Shown: positions 46,701 through 58,130 of the stretch, one piece after another | Layout of the letters: every line of letters begins with the position of its first letter | How positions within the stretch are numbered: position 1 is the first letter of the stretch | Assembly (NCBI RefSeq): GCF_905163445.1 | Contig: NC_053193.1 | Span: 5,208,001 to 5,272,000 of the forward strand | From: Pararge aegeria | Taxonomy: Eukaryota; Arthropoda; Insecta; Lepidoptera; Nymphalidae | DNA: 64,000 nt | Direction: 5' to 3' | Notes under the pieces: model-generated | The model's database searches: none | Told to the model about the DNA's origin: nothing | The model's input: the letters and a program-made list of their open reading frames with translations, nothing else | Program-made: the position numbers and the translations under genes

Positions 46701-49700
46701 TTTGGTGTACAATAATGAATGTAACGGTGAATGAAAGTGTATTCATTCCTACATTCATTCATATCTACGTTTATGTGAATTTACATGGGCTATAAAGATT
46801 AAATCTATATTCGATCAATTCAGCTATACTTACGTGAATCTGCATAAGCTTAGGAATGAGATAATAATGATAATTTTGTTGTAAATCTGTCTAAACGGGT
46901 CTAAACTAAATCTAAAAGAAGTGGTGTCTTAATCTACGTGAAAAACTCTGGAACTAAAAACAACAACACTACTCTAACCATTTGTCAATTTAGTTTCGTT
47001 TAAAGATATTTTAAGTGTGTTCTTATTACAGAATTCATCATTACTTTTATAACTTATATTTCATTATTCCAACGAAGAGCAGGTATATTTAATGACAGTT
47101 CCGATACAAATGGAAATTCTGTAGAAACACTAATACATTATAGCTTAAAAATTCTACAACACACGCCGGCTTTGAAATGGTAATACAGGTGTTGAACATC
47201 TAGCCGCCAGTGTAAGTCCGAAGTGAATTAAATATAAAGCAGAGTTGAAATCGCTTTTGCTGAATTCTCAAGTAGGACAAGCTCTCGATACGTTAAACTT
47301 GGTTCTATCATGGAAAGTTTTTAAATTGGAAGTCGTTTTTGAATACTTTAATATTAACAATATTACAAACTAAGTATTACCCGCTTTCTTCGTCCGCGTT
47401 TACTATGGTATATAAAAAAAATGTTTATTTTTATGGGTCAAAAAGTAGCTTATGTTACTCTCCGTCCTTTTAACTGACTCTATGCCAAAAATCAAGTTAA
47501 AGGATTGCTTCGTTAGGGCGTAAAGGAAGGACAGACAAACAAACAGTTTGACATTTTTATTAGGCAGGATTAATGTGAAAGTGTCTGTTTTAAAATTGAC
47601 TCAGATATAGCTTGCTTTTAGGGGATGGACATGAGATACTTTTTATCCTAGGAAAGTACACTGGAACAGTTTCCGTGGGAATCAAAAAAAATATATTTAT
47701 TACTTCGCAGGAGATACATGTTATTTTTCATTAGAGATTGCTGGCATTCTGGTAACCGGAATAGAATACTTTTTATTCCAGGAAAGGAAATGGTTTTTGC
47801 AGGTGTTTTTAAAAACCAAAAACGTGCGTGTGAAGTCGCGCACATAAGCTAGTTTGGAGTTCGGAAAAAAGATAACAAACACTGGTAAGTTAAAAATATC
47901 AACCGACTTTTACGATCGACTTATTCAAGAATATTCCGTTTAGCGTGGCTATAAAACTTGAGGAGTTCTCTCGAGTCAATGAGACATCGGATTCTAATTT
48001 AATACCACCTCAAGAGTGTACCTACCCTTTCTAACATAAAAAACAGATAATGGTCTCGGGACCACGGGTACAGAGGCTCAATCTGTGTTAAATGAACCGT
48101 AAAAAGAGAGTTAAAAGTCTACCGGTGATCCTAGAGATGTTACTTTCCCTGGGCAAAATAATTAGTGTGGCCATTCAAAGGGTTGCTGCCATCTTAGGCA
48201 CTATGCCTCGCTACAGTGGTATCGAAGTGTTTATTAATATAATAAGTTAACCGTAATTGATATTAAAATCGGTAAACGAACATTACAAAAATAAAGTGGG
48301 ATATAGTATATAGTAGAATATAGAACCTCCATTTTGCAGTAGATTATAAGAATTTCGCATTAGCGTCCATTATGTGACCGTGAACTTGCTTTCCGGTAGC
48401 CATTTTTATTACTAAATTTATAAAGAATGTTCCGTGATTTCTAATTTATTAGACTGAGTATCGCGTGCTTTGCGAAAAATTTTCAAGGATACGTCATTGT
48501 AGAACATTATTTCACTACAATTCCTATACCTAAGCAAAATGGTGAGGGCAGATTAGAATGCAGTTGTGAAACCCCTTCTTCAGGCGGGTGTTGTACCAAG
48601 GAAAGCAGCGCTACCTGTTCTACTACTACTGCGATAGCCAATCCGTTGGGAGTGACCTTTGGTCCAGCAGTGGACCGTTATAGGCTATTGATGAGATTCC
48701 ATCATAAATATACATAAATATACTAGGACAATAAAAACATCGCCATCTAGCGCCAAAGTAAGAGTAGCTTGTGCTATGGGTACTAAGATGACTGATGAAT
48801 ATTTTTATGAATAATATACATAAATACTTAGAATATACATAAAAACACCCAGAAACTGAAAAACATTCATGCTCATCATACAAACGTTTTCCAGTAGTGG
48901 GAATCGAACCATTGGACTCCGAACGCAGGGTCGCTGCAAACTGCGCCAATCGGCCGTCAAAATCATGTGCGTACCTAATCGTCCTATTACCATTGTTGGG
49001 CACAGGCCTCCCCTCTTATAGAAGAGTGATTTTTTTGAGAATATATTTTGAATTCTAAATTTTTTACCACCTTACCGACAAAGACTTGCCGCTAAGCGAT
49101 TTAGTGTTCCAGTGCGATGTCGCGTAGAAACCGATTAGGGGTATGACTACTATACTCCCTAACAGGTTAGCCCGCTACCATCTTAGACTGTAATAACTTA
49201 ACACCACGTGAGATGGCAATCAAGGGCTAACTTGTAATGGAATAAAAAAAACATCCATCTACGCCTTAGGTTAATGGAGATAGGGTAGCGCTTTGCAGTA
49301 TGTGTCCCTTCTATTCCATAAGAATATATAAGTGTAACTCTGGGCTATAAAGAGAGTCAAATTTTTTTTACTATAAAAAATGAGGGTTCATCTGTAAAAA
49401 AACCAGCCTCATACTAGTGAATAAATGAACACATAAAGTTCAAGTATAAGACAATACAACGCCACGGAAAATATCGTAAAAGTAAGTAAGTGCGCTGTTA
49501 AAGCGAAGGCCAAGGAAGCAATCTGCCAGCGGCAATATAAAACAATGCTTTCTTTAATCAGGGCGTATCTAACCTTGAGCTTGCACTTGGCAATCACTGT
49601 ATTATACCACAAGACCCAATACGTTCCCTTTTATTTCATTCGAAATGAAACTGTTCATTTGGAACGTCTCAACCTAACAATGCTCAGCTTCAAAATTGGA

Positions 49701-52060
49701 ATTTATTCTAAAAATATGAATTAAAATCTTCTTTCATGATAGGTTGAGAGAGGCTCCGCACACATTCAATATAATATTGACAATATTTTTTACCAATACT
49801 TCTACTCTTAAATACAGACGAATAGTACAAGGTTAAATAAAAATTTCATCAAAGCTAGCGGCCTGTATTTGTTAACATTAAAACCAACAACTGTTGTTCT
49901 ACGACTTTTTTTAACTCGATAGTTTGCGGAATATACAATATTTTACATAAGTTACTCTGTAACTCTACTTGTTGTACATGTATTTGGTTTTTCAGCGTAA
50001 TGTCACTTTAAAGAAATAAATGGATTTATTAATTTCTTTGTATGAAATAAATTATTAAAAACTGAATTTTGAGAAGTCGTAAAACAAAAAATCTTAGTTT
50101 TAAAGATAATAACGCACACTGGTAATATTATTGTCAACATGCAGAATATTGTCAAAAACATTAACGTGTGTGCGGGCAGCCGGAATAAATGATGAGTCCT
50201 AACTAGCTGCAACCTACGGTGTTACCCGCGGTAAGTAAGTCAGTACACGTAATTTAGTTTATTGCAATTCTTAAATTGTGCTTGGCTTAAATTGCGTGCA
50301 AAGCAAAATATATGTTAAGCTTATTTCGTGAAATAACTTAGTTTTTAATTTATCTGAAACTCTAATAAATAATTTACATACTTAAAAACAAAACTAAGCA
50401 TAAAAAAATATTATTACCTGTTCGCATAAAGTACGAAAAAAAAAACACCACTGCCGAACACTGCATGATTATTTCTCATTTGAGAAACTGCCGTCATATT
50501 AATTTAAAAAATAAATGTACAGCCAGTGCCACTCGAGACGATTTTAACGATACACCACAGAATTCTGTGCAAATCGATCATACATGTAGAGGTGAAATAT
50601 TTAAACTTACATAATTTATGCATAAATACATAGTACACACATACATACATACATAAATGAACCCGGAAAACATGCCACTCCTTTTTTGGCAGTCGTGTAA
50701 AAAGCAAGCTAATTTCTTGTCAATCTTTTTTATCTAGCTAAGAAAATACTATCATTTTTTATTTCAGTAGCAGTTTAAATAGAAGAGAAAAATGCCTTTA
50801 AGTAATCAGAGCCATTAATAAATCTTGTAAACAAAGACTTTTTCACAAGCTAGCGAAAGCATGACATTTTTCACTTAAAATATTTAAGCTTTTCAAATTA
50901 TCAGTCGACACTGATAAATGACTTCATGCTTCCGACGATTCTGATTTATCAAACCTTTTTTTTTAAATATAAATTTACCGTTTTGTCCCAGGCTTCGGGA
51001 AGAAGAGGGAGTAAATAAAAAACGAAAACAGTGAAAACTCCATGCGCACGTCTCACTTCACACCCGCGAAATGTTGATAACTCACAAACTTTTCTCATTT
51101 TCCCTATTTTGTGGTAAACATTTAGAAAATACATTGTAAAATAATTACTGTCAACTGCCAAATGAAACGTAGAGACGTAATGGCTGTTCGAGAAACACTG
51201 CTAAAGTGGAGTGGTTTGTGATGCTGCAATATTAGTCATGTACACGGTTTCTGTATATTCTTTATTCTGTGCTCAATACCGAGCAATTGTTAGCCCAACC
51301 CAGAAATCAAATCCATTCGTACTTTTTTTCCGCGAACAACAGTGACTCAGTTAATCTGCCCAAGGCCAAAAATAATGGATAAGAAAATGTAACTATTTTT
51401 TTTTTTAATTGTTAGTTTGTTATAAGTAACATCCGACAAAGACGTGCCTCAGCTATGAAGCGTTCCGTTAAGATGCCGCGTAGAAAACATATAGGGTTAG
51501 GGGTCCAATGTAACTGTCATACCTCTAAATGTGACAGGTTAGCTACAATCTTAGACCGCATCATCACTTACCACCTTGTTCCTTTTTCCCCTTTCTACCT
51601 ACCTACACGCACGAAACGTTTTTTATTCACATTTCCTGCCACGTATAATTTGAGTACCTTCAAGGCAAGAGTGAATAGGCTTTTTGTAGGCGTGCTCCAC
51701 TTAGACCTCATCATTGATTTCTAACGGGCATGATTGTCGTCAAAAAAAAGTCGTAATAAAAAAAAAAAAAAATCTAAGCAATCTGGCAAAGATGTTGTAT
51801 TATGCTTCTATTTTCATGTCTCTGTTTTCTGGTATATCATTTTAATTATTATCCTTTATTTAACGTGGTGTACAAATAAAGAGTTATTATTATAACTATT
51901 GTACTAATAATCATAGCTCACCTTCACGACTTTCTCATCAAGCAGCCAATGGAGAGCCGTGTTGGATGCGTTCGCGAGAGCGGCCAGGGCAGCGCGTTCC
52001 CACGACACGTGCTCCCAATGCTCTGTCATGATTGCGGCGCACAGCATCGCTGTAGAACAG
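37480..52060 (-). CDS. Claudin/PMP22/CACNG-like tetraspan membrane protein, 5'-partial, last 5 coding exons
   Basis: Five exons chain in phase on the minus strand: 52060-51922, 43337-43250, 41369-41262, 40374-40237 and 37751-37480, giving 247 aa of a tetraspan protein. Visible order: the end of TM1 (STAMLCAAIM), a long first extracellular loop with EHWEHVSW, GGIWTMC and PLCTNY, TM2 (LSISCALVCLIVLGSAALVG), TM3 (SAVLVTGVMYLLAG then LFAMFTLMIIHF), a loop, and TM4 (GWGGVALATTTSLLWILL) with a short C-terminus. The W...GxW-xx-C...C pattern in loop 1 is the claudin superfamily signature, also found in calcium-channel gamma (stargazin) proteins. I cannot separate claudin-like from stargazin-like. A basic loop KRVQRVSTRGSSHGDD follows TM3. 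One intron is GC-AG. The start codon and first part of TM1 lie upstream and were not found. Tail to tail with UTP20. Confidence 0.85.
38006..38058. repeat. Hairpin with 20-bp arms
   Basis: Arms 38006-38025 and 38039-38058 are exact inverse copies; an inner GTGT/ACAC stem with an AATA loop and one bulged G extends it. The flank resembles a LINE segment (CTTCAAACCGGAACACAAC). Confidence 0.88.
38735..39190 (+). mobile_element. LINE 3' tail, interrupted
   Basis: GTGCCGCCTGGTAGAGAACG, TTAAGCGATAAGACCACC, and, after an interruption, GTGGTGTACAAATAAAGTGT. Confidence 0.7.
40087..40130. repeat. Compound (CA)n(TA)n microsatellite
   Basis: A run of CACACA followed by GC and then ATATAT, ending ACACAAACG, about 100 bp from the donor of the TM2/TM3 exon of the tetraspan gene. 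Confidence 0.95.
40237..40374 (-). CDS. Tetraspan gene exon with TM2 and TM3 start
   Basis: Completes Arg, then MQNLSISCALVCLIVLGSAA and VTGVMYLLA. Acceptor TTTTTTTGTAG, donor GCCG|GTAAGT splitting a Gly codon. The open frame runs past both splice sites, but only this part is hydrophobic and conserved-looking. Confidence 0.88.
41262..41369 (-). CDS. Tetraspan gene exon, acidic part of loop 1
   Basis: Completes Glu, then EEVSILSRAGFPKEPLCTNY and an acidic stretch ending GDWQH. Acceptor TATTTTTAG, donor C|GTAAGT. The Cys in PLCTNY is the probable second loop cysteine of the claudin signature. Confidence 0.85.
41580..41785 (+). mobile_element. Helitron-like element nested in another repeat
   Basis: ATATATAAATCTCCTGTCAC at the left and GACGAAGTCGCGGGCAACAG then CTAGTATATA at the right. 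It splits a sequence (ATTCCAATTATATATA / TATATACAAGAATTGCTCG) that is uninterrupted, inverted, at 59475-59535. Confidence 0.78.
42872..43072. mobile_element. Second hAT-like MITE type (CAGGGGTTTCCAA ends)
   Basis: Left end CAGGGGTTTCCAACCT and a right end AGGTTTGGAAGCTCTAG are imperfect inverted repeats of the common hAT type. The inner part is GC-rich relative to its flanks. It lies in a tetraspan-gene intron. Confidence 0.65.
43250..43337 (-). CDS. Tetraspan gene exon with GxW..C loop motif; GC donor
   Basis: Reads IEDANSRKGG, GTFLVPMNGG, IWTMCVSLE plus one base. The only donor that keeps frame is GAAG|GCAAGT. The nearby GT (5 bases further on) shifts the next exon into a stop codon. Confidence 0.85.
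43490..43690. repeat. LINE-like fragment (GATATTAAGCAGGGCACGCA family)
   Basis: CACTTGATGGTAAGTG, GCAACATGCCACCCTGTGTC and CACTTCCCCAGACGAGCTCT. Related pieces are at 38595-38700, 38120-38190 and 52150-52320; together they resemble the 3' part of a common lepidopteran LINE. Confidence 0.65.
44090..44330. repeat. Dispersed repeat shared with 23240-23440 and 57590-57800
   Basis: GAAAATCAGCGCTG followed some 40 bases later by CA..GCTGAG and an AT-rich downstream part is common to all three places. The family is not recognised. Confidence 0.6.
45848..46085 (+). mobile_element. SINE-A
   Basis: Head remnant GCGCTGTGGGCAGCGACCCA, B box GTTCGATTCCC, body and TATTTATTAT tail. Confidence 0.9.
47385..47855 (+). 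mobile_element. Helitron-like element remnants
   Basis: CCGCTTTCTTCGTCCGCGTT at the left, TTTTTATCCTAGGAAAGTAC in the middle, and TGAAGTCGCGCACATAAGCT then AGT at the right. The piece TCTATGCCAAAAATCAAGTT also occurs twice at 31262-31375. Confidence 0.6.
48721..48958 (-). mobile_element. SINE-A
   Basis: Reverse copy with tail, body and tRNA-like head ending in CTGCGCCAATCGGCCGTC; part of the B-box side is shortened. Confidence 0.9.
49250..51020. other. Tetraspan-gene intron, no feature seen
   Basis: AT-rich, with short chance reading frames only; no repeat family recognised. Confidence 0.55.
51035..51275 (+). repeat. Dispersed repeat shared with 341-575
   Basis: CACTTCACACCCGCGAAATG, CTCACAAACTTTTCTCATTT and TACACGGTTTCTGTATATTC mirror the copy near the window start. 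Confidence 0.8.
51530..51775 (+). mobile_element. LINE 3' end with poly(A)
   Basis: Includes GAGTACCTTCAAGGCAAGAG and GTGAATAGGCTTTTTGTAGG, paralleling 25455-25500, and an A-rich end at 51750-51772. Confidence 0.72.
51922..52060 (-). CDS. Tetraspan gene exon with end of TM1 and start of loop 1
   Basis: Acceptor TTGTTGCAG, donor AAG|GTGAGC. One base completes a codon from an unseen upstream exon, then CSTAMLCAAIMTEHWEHVSW and 26 more residues with an N-A-S glycosylation sequon. GC content is clearly higher than the surrounding repeats. The preceding exon was searched for up to 64000 without success. Confidence 0.8.
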
Positions 52061-52339
52061 CTGCAACAAATGGTAACGTTCATGAACTGCAGCCTATACA
52101 CTTCTTTGTTCTTGGCACCAAACATTAATTTTTATTTTTTTTTATATTAATAATTGGAAACCCATCCGCTATAAAAAGAACAACCCTCCACTCCACAGGG
52201 TATGAAAGGAACACGTTCTGCAACATGTCGCCCTGTGTCCATCAATTTGAGACGTAGGTGTTAAGTCTCATGTGCCTATAATCACACCGACAACCACGCT
52301 CTTCAGACCGGAACAGCATTTTTTTTATTTTTATAAATA

Positions 52340-52562
52340 TACTAAATAAATAAATATACTACGACAATACACACATCGCCATCTAGCCCCAAAGTAAGCG
52401 TAGCTTGTGTTATTGGTACTGAGATAGCTGATGAATATTTTTTTATGAATATAATACACATAAATACTTATAATATAAAGATAAACACCCAGACACTGAA
52501 AAACATTCATGTTCATCACACAAACATTTTCCAGTTGTAGGAATCGAACCCACAACCATTGC
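52340..52562 (-). mobile_element. SINE-A, head truncated
   Basis: Reverse copy running from the AAATAAATAAATATACTACG tail to GTAGGAATCGAACCCACAAC, after which a different repeat follows. Confidence 0.9.
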
Positions 52563-52907
52563 AACAATGCTGCTTAGCGGCAGAATTAATCATGGCGATA
52601 GTACTTCCCCGGACGAGCTCAGTCTCAAAAATCTCTACTACTTATCAAAATATTTTATTTTTATTTATTTAAAAACATAAATTAAAATGCATAAGGCGGC
52701 CTTATCACTAACATTGATCTCTTCCAGGCTACCTTAATTATTGGAATAAGGCAATGAGAGACGGGAAATCGCATTTATATATAAAAAAAAGAAAAAAAAA
52801 ATATTATATACATAAAAAATTCAATAAAATAATAGACGTAATAATATAATATATATTAATAAATATGCATAAATACGCATACATATATACATATAATATT
52901 AACATGT

Positions 52908-53155
52908 TTATAGTGACAAATAGTGCCTCCTTACACGACTTTTAAAAATCGCAAGGGATTTAGAGCGTCGAATGTCACGAGGGAGTTCATTCCACAGCAT
53001 TGCAGCTTTTACTGTAAAGGACTACGAAAAACTGCGAGAGTTACACTTCACCATTCTAAGCACATTTTCTCGGGTGGAACGCTGAGCGCCTTGAGATGTG
53101 CACGGGCCAAGAAATTTGAATCTTTCTTTAAGGTAGGGTGGTGTCCAAAATAGTT
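52908..53155 (-). pseudogene. LINE reverse-transcriptase ORF, short C-terminal fragment
   Basis: Minus strand reads AAMLWNELPRDIRRSKSLAI and FKSRVRRHYLSL before TAA 52910-52908, the usual WNxLPxxIR end of non-LTR ORF2 proteins. Upstream it decays. Confidence 0.75.
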
Positions 53156-53864
53156 AGAGGTTTGCCCTAAAAGTTGCGACACAGTTTATTTAGTAGATTA
53201 TATATTTTTGTGTAATAATTATTATAAGTGTGTAAATTTTATAGTTTTAGTTTATCTATGTGTATAGGAAGAACAGCCTGGCCGATGTAACAAATCGCAG
53301 AAGCAGGGCTGTACTTTTCTTTTTCAAAAATTAATTGAAAAAATTAATTATTGTACCTTACGAAACTGTCAATTATATATACTTATAATAAAACTGTAAC
53401 TGAAAGATTTCTGTACATTTAATATATTTTGAAAATTTTGACCGGGGGATGCTTTATAATCGATACTGAGTCCAAAACAGATTTTTCTTTAATTTTGGTC
53501 TGTCGGTCTGTCTGTCTGTCCGGGCATCACGTGAAATTTACTGAACGTATTTAAATAAAATTTTGTATAGTAATAGCTGATATTCCGGGTCAGCATATAG
53601 GCTACTTTTTATTCCGATAAACAATAAGCTTCTCCCGGGAAATGGGATGAAATTTTTTATCAATTTTACTTGATACCTCCGTTAAATTTGAATCGATTTT
53701 GATATTTCTTTTTTTATTTGAAAGTGTATACTATCAAGCATGTGTTGTGTAATTTTAATAAAGATCTGATAAATATTGTCGGAGATAAAAAGGACATAAA
53801 TCTTCACATATAACAGCGAGTCGCAAGGCATATGGGACAACGATCGAATGCATGCGTACCATCT

Positions 53865-54246
53865 TACTTATATTATAAATGCGAAAGTTTGTGAGTATGG
53901 AGGTATGGATGGATGTAAGTATGTATGGATCGATGGACACGTTTAAAGTAATCATTATTACTTAAAAAAAGTTCGGGAGGCTAAATGTCTGACTGTTGAG
54001 GCACAATAACCGCTTTTTTTTATAATTTGTCAATCAAAACACGGGTACAATCATAAGATGGTGACGTTCGTATCAAATCTTTATCCAAATAAATAGTTTT
54101 ATTATAAAATTGATTATGTACGTGCAAATTCCTCTTTAAATTATTCAAATTGGACCTATCGTTTAGACGTTACGACGGGTATAGAAATGCTAAAAAATAT
54201 TTTAATTATATTTGATGCAGACGAAGTTGCGCGGGTCAGCTAGTAA
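53865..54246 (+). mobile_element. Helitron-like element
   Basis: TTATATTATAAATGCGAAAG at the left and GACGAAGTTGCGCGGGTCAG, CTAGTAAG at the right. A further relative with GGCTACTTTTTATTCCGATA lies immediately upstream, from about 53440. Confidence 0.75.
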
Positions 54247-54369
54247 GCATATAAAATAAGATAATGTGAGAAAAGTAAATTAATAAAAACAAAAAAAATC
54301 TACTGTTTCCGTTATCGCCGCACCATGTTTATTGTTTAATTCTGTACTGATACAGTTTGTTCAGTTGAA

Positions 54370-54620
54370 GCGGTGATAGCGCCTTGGACAGGAGCTCGAC
54401 TTCACTTCGAATCCTAGCACGCACCTGTAACCTTTCTTAGTTATACGCGTTTCAAGCAAGTAAAATATCACTTGCCTTAAGGTGAAAACATAGTGAGCAA
54501 ACCTGCACACCTGAGAGTTTCCCATTATGTTCTCAAAGCTGTGTAAAGAAATCCGCACTGGGCCTGCGTGTTGGACTACGGCCTTAACCGGTTGTGGGTT
54601 GATATGATGGTGATATAGTA
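54370..54620 (+). mobile_element. SINE-B, nearly complete
   Basis: Head GGTGATAGCGCCTTGGACAG with a B-box remnant CTTCGAATCCTAGC, body, and the ATGATGGTGATA tail. Confidence 0.88.
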
Positions 54621-54894
54621 TAATATTGCTGAACATTTTAGTCACACGAATACTACTCTACTAGAGAGTAAGCTACTATTCGGTACAGATAATATTCAGC
54701 TAATATTTTCCCGCCAGGTTTACCGCATTTCAGCGATAGTAGCGTACCCGTTCCACCACAAAATTTTATGCATACAAAATGCTGAGACAACAAAGATAAT
54801 TGCTTTGGATTTAAATGAATAGACTGTTTATTTAGTAGACAAAAAGCTGGTTAAAGTTTTTAAGACGGTTCAGATTGCTAAATATTACGGTACC

Positions 54895-55035
54895 CAGTGG
54901 CGTGCACTGGGCTTCTCACCAGGTTATGCATACAGCAGGAAAATTGTATAAAATGGCAAAATCCTCCTTTTATACGAGCTATATATAAATTTTAGGGAAG
55001 GCAGTGCTTTTGTGCATGTATGAAGTGCACGCCAC
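54895..55035. mobile_element. hAT-like MITE, short subtype
   Basis: Left end CAGTGGCGTGCACTGGGCTT and right end GTATGAAGTGCACGCCAC with the family interior TGGCAAAATCCTCC. The target duplication is unclear. Confidence 0.8.
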
Positions 55036-55204
55036 CCATACCAAATACCCATATTAAAAATCTATTCATCCACTTCCACTCCATTCGTTCAAGTGATAAG
55101 TATAATATCTATTCAAATGTAGTTAGTCAAAATTTTCTAATGATGGTGGTGAAATGTAGATACTGGAACTCTCAGTTTGACACTAGTCGAGTTTTGAGAT
55201 ATGT

Positions 55205-55380
55205 GCTAGCCTTTTCAAGGAAACCTGCATGCCCAAGAGTGTTCCACAATGTTTTGGAAGGCGTCTGCAGTTCACAAATTCGCACTTGGCCAACCACTCG
55301 GACTACAGCTTAAACAATAATTCTGAGAGAGGAGATCCGTGCCCTGTTGTCGGGAGGTGACGGGTTGAAGATGATAATTA
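55205..55380 (+). mobile_element. SINE-B 3' part
   Basis: AAGGAAACCTGCATGCCCAA, a shortened CACTTGGCCAACCACTCGGA segment, and GGGTTGAAGATGATAATTAT. Confidence 0.82.
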
Positions 55381-55459
55381 TACCAGTCCAATTTGGGCTC
55401 ATTAGAATGAGTAGAAGTGCAGGAATAATAATACGCCAGAAGATAAATACAAGGCAATT

Positions 55460-56460
55460 TATTTAGATATGTTAACTACTGTTTTTGAAAATAAAAAACA
55501 TATTATTGTTTCACTTTTATCACACAAAACTTCTGACCCGAAGGTTTTGTTATTTTAACAGGTTTTCTATGATACTTTAATCATGAGCCTGACAAGCTCT
55601 TTGCCGAGCTAAACTTTCCTTTTTATATTATGACAAAACATTGCAAGTATACTGTAATATTTATACAAATTTTGCTATGATGTGAAATTTAAAAAAGGTG
55701 GAATTATTTTGACAGAATACAAAATATATTTAAATACGTAGGTACTAAGATTTGCTTGAGCTTTGATTCAAAGATGCATTTTTTATTAAGACATTTCTAA
55801 TTGTTTCCTTGTATTTTTCAGAATGCAATTTCCCAAGAAAATAAAAAGATCTCTTGGTATTAGGATCTTTTGACTCAAAGTTATAGGAAAAAGCTAGTAA
55901 AGAAAAAAATACTATTGACTCCTAATCACAAAATCCATTGAAATAATATTATCCAGAACGTACGGTTGAGGATTAAATAGCAGTCGAGTAAACAGAGATT
56001 TGGATAAATGCCATTTGCGTTAATAAAAGGATGTACAGAAAAATAAAAAAGGAAAGAAAATATGAAATATAACTTCCAGTCTGTATTTTCGATAACTTAT
56101 TATATAAAAATAACGATCATTTGTACGACTCGTAGCGTTTCGTAGAACGTTCGTAGACTGTCTATAAATTTTGCAAATAATGCTGGCACCGAATGCAAAC
56201 GTATTTTTCCGACCGACTAAATGCAAGGCAAAACTACCGCGTTCCACATGAGCTTTTAGGGGCGTTAAATTTGGCGTCCTCCGTGAGAAAATGAAAAGAA
56301 ACACCCGTTTGAACAAGCGTCCTGAGATTGGTCGTCGTTGAGGACGCTGGTGGAACAATGCGGTTTGCCTAACGTTTATTTCGACGGCCTATCTTCGCTC
56401 TTCTTTTATCCGAAATCTTGACATCTATGGCACGGCGGTGACCTCTGTGATTCTAAGTGT
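55460..56460. other. Upstream region, no gene seen
   Basis: Apart from a 112-codon minus-strand open frame at 56020-56358, which has an arginine-rich composition and no family resemblance, nothing is seen. It is not accepted as a gene. Confidence 0.5.
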
Positions 56461-56710
56461 GCCGTCCCGGTAATTTGGGAATTTAAAATTTTTGAATTTT
56501 CTCTAGTCTGGTCTGCTTGACAAAGATGCGATTACCCCTAAGCGATTTAGCATCACGGTACGATGTCGCGTAAAAAAGCGATTACGGGGATTTGTTTAAT
56601 ATAACTGCCGTACCCCTACAACTTAGCTCGTTACCATCTTAGACTGTGTCACTTAGGTGACACGGTGAGATTGCAGTAACGGTATAACTTCAAGTAAAAA
56701 AAAAAAAAGT

Positions 56711-57585
56711 CGCCAAAACAGTCGCGCGTTCGTAGCGCTTCTAAATCAATGCGCATTCAGGTATAAGATTCAGATGCGACGCTGATTCGATACACGCGAT
56801 TGTATATAAGTGTCGCGTTGCAAATGCGAGAAACAGACAAAAGCAGCAATGCAGATGTGCATGTAAAAAAACCGCTACCTACTTAATCGCAAAAAGTTGC
56901 TGTGCCATACGCATAAAAACCGTCAATAGTTCTTTCAATAAATATTTTTTTAGTCTGGGTTTTTTCAAAGCAAAAGATAAATTGTAGAAATAAGTTGAAG
57001 AACCAACTTAAATGTGAAAACTTTTGCCCAAGAGAATATTCTTTGTTTGTTTAAACTTGTGAGATATTCATTGTGGATTCAGAGAACGTGATTACGCTGG
57101 TGCTACACCAGCGTCATACATACATTATGGTTTATTAGAATTTAAACTATCTTGGGTCGTAATTAGGCTTCACGCGTTCTTTATTCATGAGTTATGACTA
57201 AGAAACACAGAGGTGTTTGAAACTTCTTGAGGATTGGGGATTCAACTTAAATACGCGTTGGTAAGACCGAATTAGTTATTTAAGGTATTCAATCTTTTAT
57301 TTAGGGTCTGAAATTCGACAAAGTCAAAGCCCCACAAATTGGTAAAATATTTGTAACCTGTAACGGAATACCCTATTCAGGACAGAAATGTCGTTTGAAT
57401 AGTTGGTAGTTGGATTACCTACGAGTATATCTATAATTTGTTTGTTTGTAATCTTTGAAACGACTAAACTAAGTTTAAATGTTCCTAAGTGAGAAAGCGT
57501 TAGGTTGAAATGACGTAGTGTTTGTATTATCTTTGTTACTATCTATAGCTTCCCCAAAGAGTATATAAGCACTACTTCAGACTAT
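56711..57585. other. Upstream region, no gene seen
   Basis: Mixed AT-rich sequence without recognised repeats or conserved frames. Confidence 0.5.
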
Positions 57586-57904
57586 GTCGGTGCCTTTTTC
57601 TAATGAAAATCAGCGTTACAGTTATTCCTTGGCTTGTACCTACTGCCATGGTGCTGCAACACAGAGCTGAGGAGGTTTTTTATTGACTGCAAGGACGCGA
57701 CGTATAACTATTTAAGTGGATTTTTCTCTTTCTTCTTTTTATGATTATTTGTATGTTGCTTCAAGAATTGTTGTCAGTAATATTTTATTTGTTGTAATAA
57801 ATAAACTTTGAACCTTAAATTATGGTATTCGAAGAAGAGAACCGAAACCTATATGTTATAATATAAGGTATGGCGAAATAAATTAAAATCTAAAATATGT
57901 CATT

Positions 57905-58130
57905 TGCCATTTATTATTTATTTATTTAAACTATTTGTACACCATTACACAGTTGGGAAAATAAAGGAATAATAGAGAGAACCACAAAAACTGGAGTAGA
58001 AAACAAAATGCGGCCTGGCCTTATCGCTTAAAAGCGATCTCTGCCATGCAACCTTAGGATTAAGACAAAAGGAGCGAGAACAAATAAGTTGTGTAAAATT
58101 ATTGTAAACCTACATTCAAATAACTACATA
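57905..58130 (-). mobile_element. LINE 3' tail, inverted
   Basis: TGTACACC at the left, then GGCCTTATCGCTTAAAAGCG and ATCTCTGCCATGCAACCTTA. Inverted relatives are at 52640-52760; a plus-strand relative is at 61070-61230. Confidence 0.75.

Noticed and set aside
48626..49003. 125-codon minus-strand open frame
   Set aside because: It is a translation of a SINE-A copy plus LINE-type flank; similar peptides ([18 protein letters not shown]) recur at every SINE-A copy.
56020..56358. 112-codon minus-strand open frame
   Set aside because: No recognisable domain, low-complexity ends, no splice context; likely chance.
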